A stretch of 64,000 nucleotides of DNA from Aphis gossypii (Eukaryota > Arthropoda > Insecta > Hemiptera > Aphididae), in assembly GCF_020184175.1 (NCBI RefSeq), contig NC_065531.1, positions 75,548,604 to 75,612,603 of the forward strand, given 5' to 3'. The notes beneath the pieces were generated by a model. That model had not been told where the DNA came from. It searched no databases and was given only the letters and a program-made list of their open reading frames with translations. Of the stretch, positions 39,701 through 52,500 are shown in pieces (position 1 is the stretch's first letter; the number at the start of each line of letters is the position of its first letter). Both the position numbers and the translations under genes were made by a program.

Positions 39701-42700
39701 CCTGGTGGACATGAACAGCTAAAGCTGTTGATTAAATCACGACATGTTCCACCATTTTGACATGGATTAGGATGACAGTCGTCAACGTTCAGTTCACAAT
39801 TTTGTCCCTGGAATCCACGTGGACATTGGCATGAATATCCTGCCACTAAATCTCTACACGTTGCTCCATTTTGACAAGGCGCTGAATCGCATTCATTGAT
39901 TTCTTTCGTACAGTAGCTACCAGAATAACCATCGGCACAGTGACATCTATGGCTATTACCAATGTCTTCACAAACGCCACCATTATGACATAGAGCATCA
40001 CGTCGAACCCCTTTACGTAACGATGCGTCGTTACAAGATACCATTTCCACGTCACATACTTTACCGGTCCAACCGGGTTGACAAACGCACTGGTATAAGT
40101 TCTGAATTTGTTTGCAAGTTGCTCCATTTTCACAAGGTTGTGGTATACCTCCGCCACCACTGCACCAGTCTACCAATGATTCGCAGTTTTTGCCCGTATA
40201 ACCATACGCACAATGACAAGTATAATACTTTCCATGATCAAGACATGTACCACCGTTCTCGCAAGGCGAAGAATCACATTCGTTTATTCTAGTTTGACAA
40301 TTTAATCCGGTATAACTAAAAAAAAGAAAAGGAATCGTTATTATTAACTAAACCAATAGTATTTAGGTAAAAATCAAAAAAAAAAAAAAAATAATAACTC
40401 TACTCACCCAGTTGGACATATACAAGTGTAGTTGTTAATACCATCGACACATGTGGCGCCATTCATACAAGATGAATCAGTGCAATCCTGGTCGTTAGTT
40501 AGACAGTGTATGCCAGAAAATCCAACAGGACACGTGCAAGTGTACGAATTTACATATTGTTTACAAGTGGCTCCATTCAAACAAGGTTGAGATAGACATT
40601 CGTCAACGTCTACTTCGCAGTGACGACCGGAAAATCCATCAGAACACATACAAGTATAATCCCCAATACCATCCAGACATGTAGCTCCGTTTTGGCAAGG
40701 TGCTAAAATCATAAATTATTTGACATTAGAAAAATAATACTTAATGCTTCTAGAAAACGACTTTATAAAAGGTGTATAAACTCACAAGAAGCGCATTCAT
40801 CAGTGTTGATCACACAATCGCGTCCCTGAAACCCAGGAGCACAAGCGCATTTATACGATCCGTCAGTGTTTTGACAAGTGGCACCGTTACGACAAGGCGC
40901 AGTCAATGCACATTCGTCCACGTCTTCGTTACACAAACGACCTTTCCATCCGATCGAACATTCACATGCGAAATCTAAAAAGTTACTTGAAGGCGAACAC
41001 TTTGCACCGTTGCGACACCTGTTTGGCGTGCAAGGATCTAATCTGCTCTGGCACTCCGAGCCGGTAAACGGAAGTTGACAGACACACTTGTAAGCGTTTA
41101 CCAAATCGATGCACGACCCTCCGTTTTTACAGGGGTTAATGGCACAATCATCGATGTTTACGTCACAATTGTGCCCAGAATAACCAGGCTTGCATTGGCA
41201 TGTGTATCCATTTACGCGATCCGTGCACACTCCACCGTGCTGACAAGGGTTCGAGCTACATTCGTCAATGTCGATGTCACAACGTTTGCCAGTATAGCCC
41301 GGCCTGCAGTGGCATATGAACTGATTGAGGCCGTCCTCGCAGCGCAACGCATTCAAAGAACACGGGTTGCTGGCACATTCGTCGATGTCGGACAAGCAAC
41401 GGGGTCCATAGTAACCGCGAGGACACTCGCAACGCCAACCAGCCACTAGGTCCACGCAAGTTCCGCCGTTGGCGCAAGGGCTACTGGCGCATTCGTCAAC
41501 GTTCATCTCGCAATGTAAACCGGTGAAGCCGGGTAAACAGTCACAAGAATACCTATGAAAAATATGAACGGTTAGTGTGAACAATACATACACAAACACA
41601 AGATGATGAAAATAAAGATGTAAAAGTTATCTTACTTGTTGATACCGTCGATGCACTTCGCCCCGTTTCGACAAGGGTTGGACACACATTCGTTGATGTT
41701 TACCTCGCAGTTTGGGCCGGAAGTACCAGCTCGACAGCGGCACTGATATCCATTGATCAGGTCTTCGCACGTGCCACCGTGCTGGCAGGGCGCAGATGCG
41801 CACTCGTCCAGTTGGTCCTGGCACAGAAGTCCCGTATACCCCGGATGACAGGAGCACGTAAATGAGTTTTGGCCGTCGATGCATTCGCCGTGCTTGCACG
41901 GGTTTGACAAACAGTCATTTATGTTATTTTCACAGTTGAAACCCGTAAAGCCCGGCGAACACTCGCACTGGTAACCGGCTATCGAGTCGTGACATATACC
42001 ACCGTGCTTGCACGGGCTGCTCACACAATCGTCGATGTTGATTTGGCACCGTGGTCCGGAGAACCCTGCTGGGCACGAGCACTTGTACCCGTTGATCATG
42101 TCCGTGCACACGCCGCCGTTCTCGCACGGGTCAGCTTCGCACTCGTCCACATCGATCTCACATTGCGTGCCAGCAAACCCTGTATAAAATCAAAGCCATT
42201 ATTAGTATAGTTATAATATTATAATATTACACCTAGCACAATAGTTTATTCCATTCGATGTGTCATTGTAGGTAGACATCTATTTTATTATGAGAAATGA
42301 GGAAAAAAAAATTAGCTACAGCGAATGTATGTTCCAGATTACAGATGCAGGTCACATATAGCATTGCACATAATATTATATGATATCATACACACAGAGA
42401 GAGCGCGCGTATAACAGGTGTGTGTGACTACCGAGTGTATGTGTGCGTATGTGTGTGGGAAATGAATAATTCCAAGGAATCGACGGGATCCAGTTCCACG
42501 TTTGGTAATTAAAGGTTGACGGTCTGGTTTTTAATCGCGCGGGAACGAAATTAATTATCCGGCGCAGAACTATCGTTCGACAGACCATCTGTCTCCAGGT
42601 TTGGTCGACAAGGACTGTTTGTTACGCGCACGTCCGCGGAGAGACCTCAGTCCGGTTTTGGTACACAAGAACAATACCAAATCCAATAAAGACCGGCAAA

Positions 42701-45700
42701 TTATTACAACGTTTCCCTACGATTCGCGTATTATTCAATTCCACACGTGAAGAAAATTACTAAGCTGTCTACTCGCAACAACAGTAGTTGTAATAACTGC
42801 ATTTTATTTATCCGGCTATAAAATACGGTATGATAAAATTGTTCACACGCGAAATATTCAATCATATAATAAGTATGGTGTTTATAGTTTAAGTTTTTTT
42901 TTATGATTATTTTTTCGTCAGACGATGGTTAAATATTATTTAACATAGTTTTGGACTAAAGCCAGAGTTAATGAAGTCATTACCTAATGAAAAAGCATTT
43001 AATTATGAAACCCACAAAAAAAAACTCAATTCAAATCTTTACTCTCAGTCTTGAATTCAAAATAAAAAAATAATCCCACGATAAATGAATTGTATATTAT
43101 TAGGTAAGCATAATGATGATGTATTCATTTGAACTGAACTAATCAGAACTAAATTATTACCATGTTTATGATGCATTTATGTTACAATTCTATGATTAAT
43201 TTATACAGAATAAAAAAAATCTAATTGAAACCCGATAGATTGGTTATTGATTATTTCATTATACACATTATTAGTATAAAGATAATTAAATGTTTGAATG
43301 TCTTGAGTTTAGATTACCTGAAACTCAATACTTATGAATGCTATGATTTTTATGTAACCGTAACTCGTTTGTAGTTTAGAAATCAAATAATACATACTCA
43401 GACATTTATATAGCACATTTTAATTACATAAAACGTAAAAAATACATATTTCAATAACATTTATCGTATTTTGTGACGTTGTGTACGCGTATTTTATTAA
43501 AATTTATGACGTACGTGATGGTTCTGTGAATTATGGTTTCGCATTTCGAGTAAAAATCACCGATGTTAATATTTATAAACCAAACTCTGAAACCATATGT
43601 AAAGAAAATAAATATTGTAGTTTTTTCTTTTCCTTCTCGCACCAGCGTTATGGTAAAAAAATGATTTAAAGAGGAAACTGTCTTTGCGCTATATACCGAA
43701 CCGAACGCGATGCCATCTGTTCGTTTAATGGGTTCAATTTGAAACTGGGTTATATACATTTTATTTTTTTTAATGGCAGTGTAAAAGTGTTAAAAAAAAT
43801 ATAAGGATGTAATCCTTCTACACATTTAGCTAAATATAAAACAATGTGGGAACAAAATATAATATCTCGTCCTGCGATTCGTTTCGTCGAGTCTGTTTAG
43901 CGTTAATGAATTTGAATATCACGGAACGCAATTCACATACGGACCGTTTGCCGGGACGGAGACAAAAAGTCGTCGTTACGGCCAATTTGTGTGCATATAT
44001 CGTCGTCGTCGTCGTCGTCGTCATCAATATAATACATACACATGTACATAATAATAAAATATAATAATATTGTGTATTATTGTCGTCCGTTTGTTACTGC
44101 GGCGATAAAATAAAAGGCATATGTTTACGTCGAGTCCCGAAGTCGAGTCGTGTAAACAACTACTACGCCGTGGTGTACAGCCGCTGCAGCAGATGACGAA
44201 TAATCTCAGATACCTTATCTCGAATGCGGTTCCGAGTAGAAAACACACATACATACACGATAATAATAATAATAATAATAAAATATAAGATACGAGCAAA
44301 ATCGCGGCAGTATATTATATGATAATGATAATAATATTGTACGAAGGAACGCGGCGGCGGCGGCGGCGACGTCGCGTAGTATGAGAAACCGCGCGTTGGC
44401 GAAAAACCCGAGTAAACCGATGTAATGTCTCTCCTCGGGACTTGTACCCACATACACTGCGCTTACACACACACACACCACACGAGTAATACACGATATG
44501 CTCGTAATATAATGTCACGTCGTACACTGTATCGATACGACGCGTATTTGTATGTGTGTGTGTGAGTAAATATTATTATATATTTCTACGTCATATAGAG
44601 CTGGTCGTGCAGGACACTCGGCAAAACATTTGTCCTACACACACACACACTGCTACATAACATAATGTTATGGCATTTCAGACGTCGAGTCGAGTTTTAT
44701 ACACGGCACATTATAATATTATTATATATATATATATATAGGTACCCGCGGCGAAGACATGACGACGACAATAATAACCACACGTTATAATGCAAACGGG
44801 GCACGAGGCAGTCGATATTTCGCGCAAGTTTCCATATTTTATAATATAAGCGAGGAGGTGTCGTCGCCGCCGCTCGACCCGGGGTCGTGTCCGACCGGCC
44901 GTCCCGCGAATGATAAACGTCGCGAACCCGCCGCACGAAGTGTGAACAACGTCTGCTATATCATTCCAGCTACGTCGCGTATTGAAATTTATGAACATTT
45001 TGTGCTGCACATCTCCGCCGCGGCGTTCGCATATACGATATAATATTATTATAATGCCCGAGAAGAAGAATATTATAATATATACGCGCCGGCGGCGGCG
45101 GCGGGTACCTGTGAGTATATCGTGTGTATATCAGATACCAACTACACGGTTACGAGTGGTATCCGCGCTAACGTCCTGCAGTACGTATATAATAATAATA
45201 TGTCCACGCTTAAACGTGTGTTTGTGCAAGAGGAGCGACGATGGGTACCATCATACACCAGTATAATATACTGTGCCGTTGTAAAAGCGTGCATGATAAT
45301 GTTATATAGACTCGCGTATAATAATATAATATAATAATATTATGTACTCTCGGGCAACCGGTACACATACGTTATTATTACTATTATTATTATTATGTGC
45401 GAGTCGTCGTCGGCCGGCGCGACCAGTTTGCTTCTTCTACCGTCCGCTCTGCCGAGCGCGGGCCGAGTGTCAATCACACGCCGTGGTCGTCCTGCGAGCG
45501 CGTTATAAAAGGTAATGTAACACGCAACCGTGGTTGTCGTCCTCATGTCTGTCGATTTATTCGCCAGGTTTGATTTGTAGAACTCACTTACTGCGATTAC
45601 TGCCTATACGCCTATACTAACTGGAATAGCCGTACAGCTGCTGCTGTAAGGAATATTATACACGTAAGATGTATAATATACGCGACGATAGAAGCGGCAA

Positions 45701-48700
45701 TAGTAATAATAATAAATATAATATATAAAGCGTTCGGAATCCGGTCGGATCGGTAATGGTTTTTTTTTTTTATTATTATTATTATTTCGCATCGTTTGCT
45801 TTACTGCGTATACGACCCTTTTAGGAATTGCATCCACTCGGGCTCCCGGGACCAGACCAGTTTGTACTTTCCACCAAGACTCGCGACGATTGGCGCATAC
45901 TGAAAAGACTTACGATCTGACACACACACGTACACACGGTACATACGCGACCAATATACACTTATTCTGCCGGACGCGGCTAATCGTTAGCGCCGCAATC
46001 GTCCGTCGTCGTGAAAACTCAATACAAATGATATTCCATCGGCGCGCACACGTACCAGCCCCGCCATCGGTCACACGACGCGATAACCTCGCTCCGCAGT
46101 GCTCAGGACGCAACGCCTGAGAGACGGCCGTAACGGATAAACGAAGAATAATAATATTACGTCCGTGGATGGGCGGGGTATATGAGATTCGTGATTTACC
46201 GTAACGACTAAGCGGGCACGACGACGACGACGACGATCTTCGCGTTTATCAATAATAGTGTGTAGGTACAATCATCAATATATGTATTGTCGAAGGCAGT
46301 AATGGAAACGTCGAATTATATTATTCGATATTATTATCATCATCGAACGAACACGATACGACGACGATCGTGTACGGAACATGTATTATTACTTAAGGTA
46401 GCATTAATTCTCAAACACAGAAACCACCGCGCCGAAAAAAAAACAATTAGAACCATCCGGCACGGTAGTGTTATACGCGCGCGATGCAAGTGCAGCGGCT
46501 ATATTATATTATTAAAAAACAAACGACGATGCACCGCGCGACCATTACGCCGACGGATTTTTGTCGTAGCGTTCGTCCGAAACCCGTTTTGTTTTTAATG
46601 CACCCGAATACGAGCGTGGACGCGTCTATCCGAGCACGATTCCATCAATACTTGTTTACGAAACGATAAAATATTTACGACCCGGCTAACCGCTGCTGCT
46701 GCTGCATGTGCCCGGGCGTCAAACGGTGTAATTTACAACGAACCTAAGAAGGTTTTAATATTGCTATTATGTTATTTTTATTGTTATACGCGTTTGTCGA
46801 AACGGAAACCGATTCGTCCGGAATTGGTTTCGACCGCGCGGTGCGGTTGCGTCGTGTACTCCGAACGTACAACAGTCACGATATTTTATGTCACCCATAA
46901 AACTCGCGCGTCGATAACAGGTGCTATACTATGCTTTCACATGCAAATCACTACGGCGCGTTCGATGTGAAGAAGACTTTTATCACGCAGTATATACGAT
47001 GTGCAACGCCGAATTATTTCGCGTTTCGTAGACATATTATATCCGTTAACGGTTTCCGGTCGGGTCGATCGACAATAATCGCAGCTTTGCCTACACTCGC
47101 TCTTACTTACACACACACACACACACCGTGGCAATAATATTCAATAAACGGTAACAAGCGCGTTCGTTAGCGGCGGTCGCGCTGCGCTCGCGCCTGCCAG
47201 CGCCCGCAATACAACAAACGCGATTCCGTGGCGTGGGCGTGATGGTTTTGTACTTATATTATATTATACGGACAACAACAAAGCGATAATAGATTAGGGT
47301 CAACGCGAAACTCGGCGCTGGCTATATAGGCGGAGAGGAAACGTAGAAGGTAAAAAAAAAAATAATAATAATAAAACGATGATAATAATAATAATAATAA
47401 TAAAATAACTACGTAGCGATATAAAATATACGTAACGAACGGCGATCCCGGAACAATGGTGCATTGTGTATGCATGTGTATATACACACACTCGCGGGTT
47501 TCGTACCGCCGCAAGTATTGTAGAGATAAATATTTGTATGCGGTACATTCCGGGCAAGCGTGTGGTTTTTTTTTCATTTCTTTTAGTCGGCGGATTTTGC
47601 GGGGGATACCGTAGTCTGCTCGTAGTTAGTGGAAGTCTCCCCCTATCGAGTGCAGCATCGACGACAACGGAACTCTTCGAGAAGATAACCCCTTATATAA
47701 TATTCTTCGCGGTTATAGAGAAAGGAGAGAGAGAGAACAAGAACGATGATATAGCGAGCGGGACCATTTATAATAATATTATTGTCCAGTTAATGAGGCA
47801 CCCGGTATTACGCCAATAAAGGAGAACTTTACTATCCATTAGCGATCGCAATCTTCGTACGACGACTGGGTCGCCGCCGGGGAACCAATGTACATTATAA
47901 GAGAAGACGACGTCCGCCTCGAGTCTCCACCGACTTCTTATCAGCACGCCGCCGCCTGTTCGATTTGAAACGCGCTTATAAGCGCGCACAATATACAATG
48001 GACCGTAAATCTTGAAACAAATACACCCGATGACAACGACCGCCGTCGATTCCGTGTTGCTGTGCCGCCGCCACCGCCGCCGCTTATAATATGTGTTTTA
48101 ATGTGCCCGTTTTTTTTTTTCAAAATAATAGTAATCGATTGTAGTACTTGTCGTCGCGGACGCCACTAAATCTGTTTGGCTAAACATATGGGTACACCTC
48201 GACAGCACAAACAGACCATCACCTCTGCAGAACTTTGCGGTAGACAAGTAAAAATAAATGGCCGTGATAGGATCGAAGTATATATATTATATAGGTACGT
48301 ACTACGTATATATCCTCGGTAGGGCGTGTGCTTAAAAAATATGAAACGGCGTGTTACGGGGCGACGGCTGCAGCGGTGGGGCGAACGACCGTTCGGATGT
48401 GTTTATCTGGCCGGTCAGATCTGCAGAGCATGTATATACAAGATCACGCGAGATCTGAAAGATAAAGAGAGAGCCGTCGACGGAGCTTTTGTGAGTACCG
48501 GTTGGTTTGCTCGTCGCTGCCGACAAACGCGAGCGCAAAAGCAGTCGGGCACGACCCGTGTGACGGACGTCGCTGTTCAACCGAAACGGGAAATAATATT
48601 CTCCGCAATAGCCACGCGAGAGACTTGAGGTTTTTCTATTATCTCGATGAGGACGGTTTGCTCCGCTGTTGAAGTAAAAATGACAGGCGAAAATGACGTC

Positions 48701-49530
48701 GACGGACGCGCAAAACCGCGAGTCGTCCATCGACTTCTCTGCGCTACTCAATGCGTCATCCAAAATAGTTTTTTTTTTTTAATAAAAAGCATATAAATAC
48801 CACCTTCCTCCTCCTACCATCACAATATCTCTATCTGTCCCTCAATCTCTCTCTGTAGTACAGAGTCTGTACCGTAGTAAAAGTTCCAACAACATAGGTA
48901 AATGGAATTTCAACGACTTATAATATACCTACAGACTACAGTTGGATAATTATGTACAGTATAACAATATTTCTTCGGACGACGGATTAAAATTTATTTT
49001 CGACGCATATGTATAACGTCTAATTATTTTTAAGCGAGCACATGATGTCTGTCTATAATTCCGACAAAATACAACGACCTCTATACACAACTCGACTGCA
49101 ATTACAATATAGATTAAGTACACGCGTAATACGACAGACATGTTATATTTTCTAATAACCGTAAATTATCAAATTCCTAAATTAACTATTGCATTTAAAA
49201 TATATATTATATACTTAATAACCAGCTATTGTTCCCACGCGGTATTGTTGTTAAATTTATAGCAATTGATTTTGAAACCATTGCGCAAAATATAAATATA
49301 TATATAATATAATATAATATAATATATATATATATACATGTGTGTGTGTAATTTTTGAACCATGATATTATGTAAATCAGGAACGTGAATCATTTTTATT
49401 ATATTTTTTGTTAACAGTTTTTATTACACACTGACGTATAAATAAAGAATTCCGTGAAATCACGTTTGCATAGATTATCACTAAGATAGTTCAAAGATAA
49501 AAATTGTCACCTCATCAGTTGTTAAAAAAA

Positions 49531-49562
<32 letters not shown>

Positions 49563-52500
49563 AATATTCGTATAATCATATCCATCACGTTACTACTATT
49601 CGAGCACGGAGGTAAGTATTTTATGATTCGTAAGTAAATTATAGTGTAGCGTACGGTATATTACAATATGATTATTATACAATATTTGCTGAGATTAATC
49701 GTTTACGTAGACTAGTTTTTATCTATAGTGAAAATTAAAAAGATGATAACTAAAGACGTATTTTTTAGAACCTTAGAAAGAGACGCAACCTGCAGTATGT
49801 GTAACAGAAGAAAGAAAATCAAGACAAATGAAATGGAAATAGTAGACTTATAACATGAAAATAAGTACGCTAGAAATGATTATAACAAAAGTTTACCTGG
49901 CATGCACACGCATCGGAAAGTTCCCGGGTCGTCTAGGCAGGATCCTTCGTTTTTGCACGGATGCGAGTCGCACTCGTTCACATTGGTCTCGCACCGTGGA
50001 CCTGTAAAGCCCTGAGGGCAATTGCAGGCGAATGATCCAGGAGTGTTGACGCAAACTCCATCGTGTTCGCATGGCGATCCTGTAAAAAATAATTTATATT
50101 TTATTAACGACCTATAGTGAGATGTACAAAACACAATAGTGTGACGTGTGAAATCGATCCGTGGCCATCGCCTCAGTCGTGGAAGAGAGGAGTTATATAA
50201 CAAGACAGTGATGAAAAATCGCTCGCCAACTCACCGGCGGCGGCGGAGGCCGAAAATCTATTACAATTTTTAATTGACTCGTTAACAGAGGCGTGTGCGC
50301 CGCTGTTTGTTCACTTGACAATTTAAAAAGATGACTACGTCTTAATTACAACGTTTCACGAAGTGTAATCTATCCACCGAGCATACACTATATATCCATA
50401 CCACTCTCTTTCTCTATCTTTCGTTCTTTCTTTCTTATTAACTCTCGGTTACCGATGGGCACGGCCGCTGACCGTACGGTCAATCGCCGACAGTCCTCTT
50501 CCCCCTCCTTCTGCCCGACACAGGTTCACACACACACACACGTTCAATCTTCCTGTTTCCGGACATCAGAATGGCCCTGAAACGTCGAGGAAAACACGGA
50601 TCGTGTACACGAGCAAGTGCGGACTTTAATACGTGTATATGTATAGGAGATAAAGATCGCAACGATGTCCACACGGTCACCAATATTATCGGTCTGACCG
50701 GTTAAAACCATGTTTGCCATCGTCTGTACGGATACCTATATGCATATAGGTACACACGGACACACATGTACACGTGTCTGGTTTACCTATACGGCTGTAC
50801 ACCGCACTTGGAGATACGCGAACGCTGTATGTAGTGTCAACCATAAAGCTGGAAACCGCTGGCGTTACGCGATAGCCGTACGTAACCATTTTAATTACCG
50901 GTCTCTTATCCGAGATAATCTTTCCCCTTATCCCCCACAATCAAATATAACACGCACGCCATGGGAACAGGAAGCCGGTAGGCTATTGTTCGGCGGCTCG
51001 GATAATGGGGAGTAAATGAGAGAGAGAGATAGTGCGAGAAAGAGCGTGACCGGGTGACAGGAGGGGGATCGAATGAGAGACGAAGACATAATAAGAAAGA
51101 GAGAGAGAAAGAGAGCGAAAGAGCCCTGTGTCGACGGTGTGGATTACAAGAATAGTACAAGAAGTAGAAGAAGAGGTAGCTGTTCTTTTCGCCTCCATCC
51201 TCCCTCAGCTACGGAGACGACGACGGCGGCGGTATGTGTGGTTTTATGTTGTAGAAATGCGATAGTGTGGGAACTTGTGATTTCGGCGGAGGATTCGTAT
51301 TATATTATTATGTTATATACGTACGTGGTTTCATTATTATTATATAGCATTATTATTATTATGATTATTATTATTTATCATACCTTGTTCGCATTCGTTG
51401 ATGTCTTCGGAACAATCGATCCCTTTGTAGCCGGAAGCACACGAACAAGTGTACGAACCATTGATCGGACTTGTGTCGCATATCGCATCAGTGTGACACG
51501 GGTTGGACGTGCACGCGTCGTCAAGGTGGCACAGGAGACCTGCGAAAAACGAAAAAATTTCGTGATTAGTCATTGCGCAAAATTATGCGTCGATGACAGA
51601 CAGAATACCATTTATACAGTATACCGGTGACCGGTGCACTGTTATACGCGCTGTCTATAACAAACAAAACGGGTGCCCGTGATCTACAAAATCTATCGTA
51701 TAACTCACCGGTCTTGCCGTACGTGCACTGGCAATGGAAGCTGCCGACCCGGTCGATGCAAGTGGCGCCGTTGAAACAGGCGGCCCCGGCGCAATCGTCA
51801 ATGTTTACCGAACAGTCTTGTCCGGTCCAGCCGTTTACACAAATGCAATTGTACGATCCCAGCGAATTGGTACACGTCGCGCCGTTGTGGCAGACGCTGG
51901 GCCGCATGGCGCACTCGTCCACGTCCATCTCGCACGACTCGCCCGTCCATTGGGCCGGGCACGAGCACGTGTAACTGTTCACGCCATCCACGCACGAACC
52001 GCCGTTCAGGCAGGCGTGCGGTATACAATCGTCAATGTTTTCCTCGCAGTTTTTGCCCCGGAAACCTATAAAAGACGAGTAAAAAAGTGTTAAAAAACAT
52101 AATATAGTAAATTGATTCGGCGAATCAATGAATTGCAAACGACCATATACCTAACTCGACCATCACTCGAGTACACAGCTCGATGCGCGAGTGATGATAT
52201 TCATGGCTTATAGACCAACCCCTAAAAGCTCGTACACCCACCAAATCACCCCTCCTCAGAACACATAATAAGAAACGTCTATACTCGGGCCGAGTGGTTT
52301 TTACAAAAATCCTTATCTATATATACGACAGAGCCGACAACAGACATTACAAGTGCATATTACAGATACGAACACGACGACAGAGCTTAATGGATCACTA
52401 AATAATATTAAAAGGTGTGGTAAACGTAATTCATTATGCGTGTAATAATTATTATCAAATCGATCGACAACCATTATGGTCAGCACGTCGACACGCAAAC

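Larger units (their letters stand above)
42180..49896 (-). other. Notch: Large Notch intron between visible exons 6 and 7 (7,717 bp)
   Basis: The largest complete intron in the window, a GT-AG intron in EGF12. About 43.85-48.8 kb is strikingly CpG-rich compared with the rest of the window, and the flanks are AT-rich. It has (TCG)n at 44000-44023, (AT)n at 44721-44740, (AAT)n at 47380-47405, an AT tract at 49290-49336 and (ATT)n at 49531-49557. Three Su(H)-type octamers occur (42454, 43845, 49232). The longest frame (48763-48332, 143 codons, minus) has no recognised domain. Confidence 0.85.

Noticed and set aside
48332..48763. 143-codon minus-strand frame inside the large Notch intron
   Set aside because: CpG-rich DNA has few stop codons; a plus-strand frame of 100 codons overlaps it; no domain, signal or splice context is recognisable.
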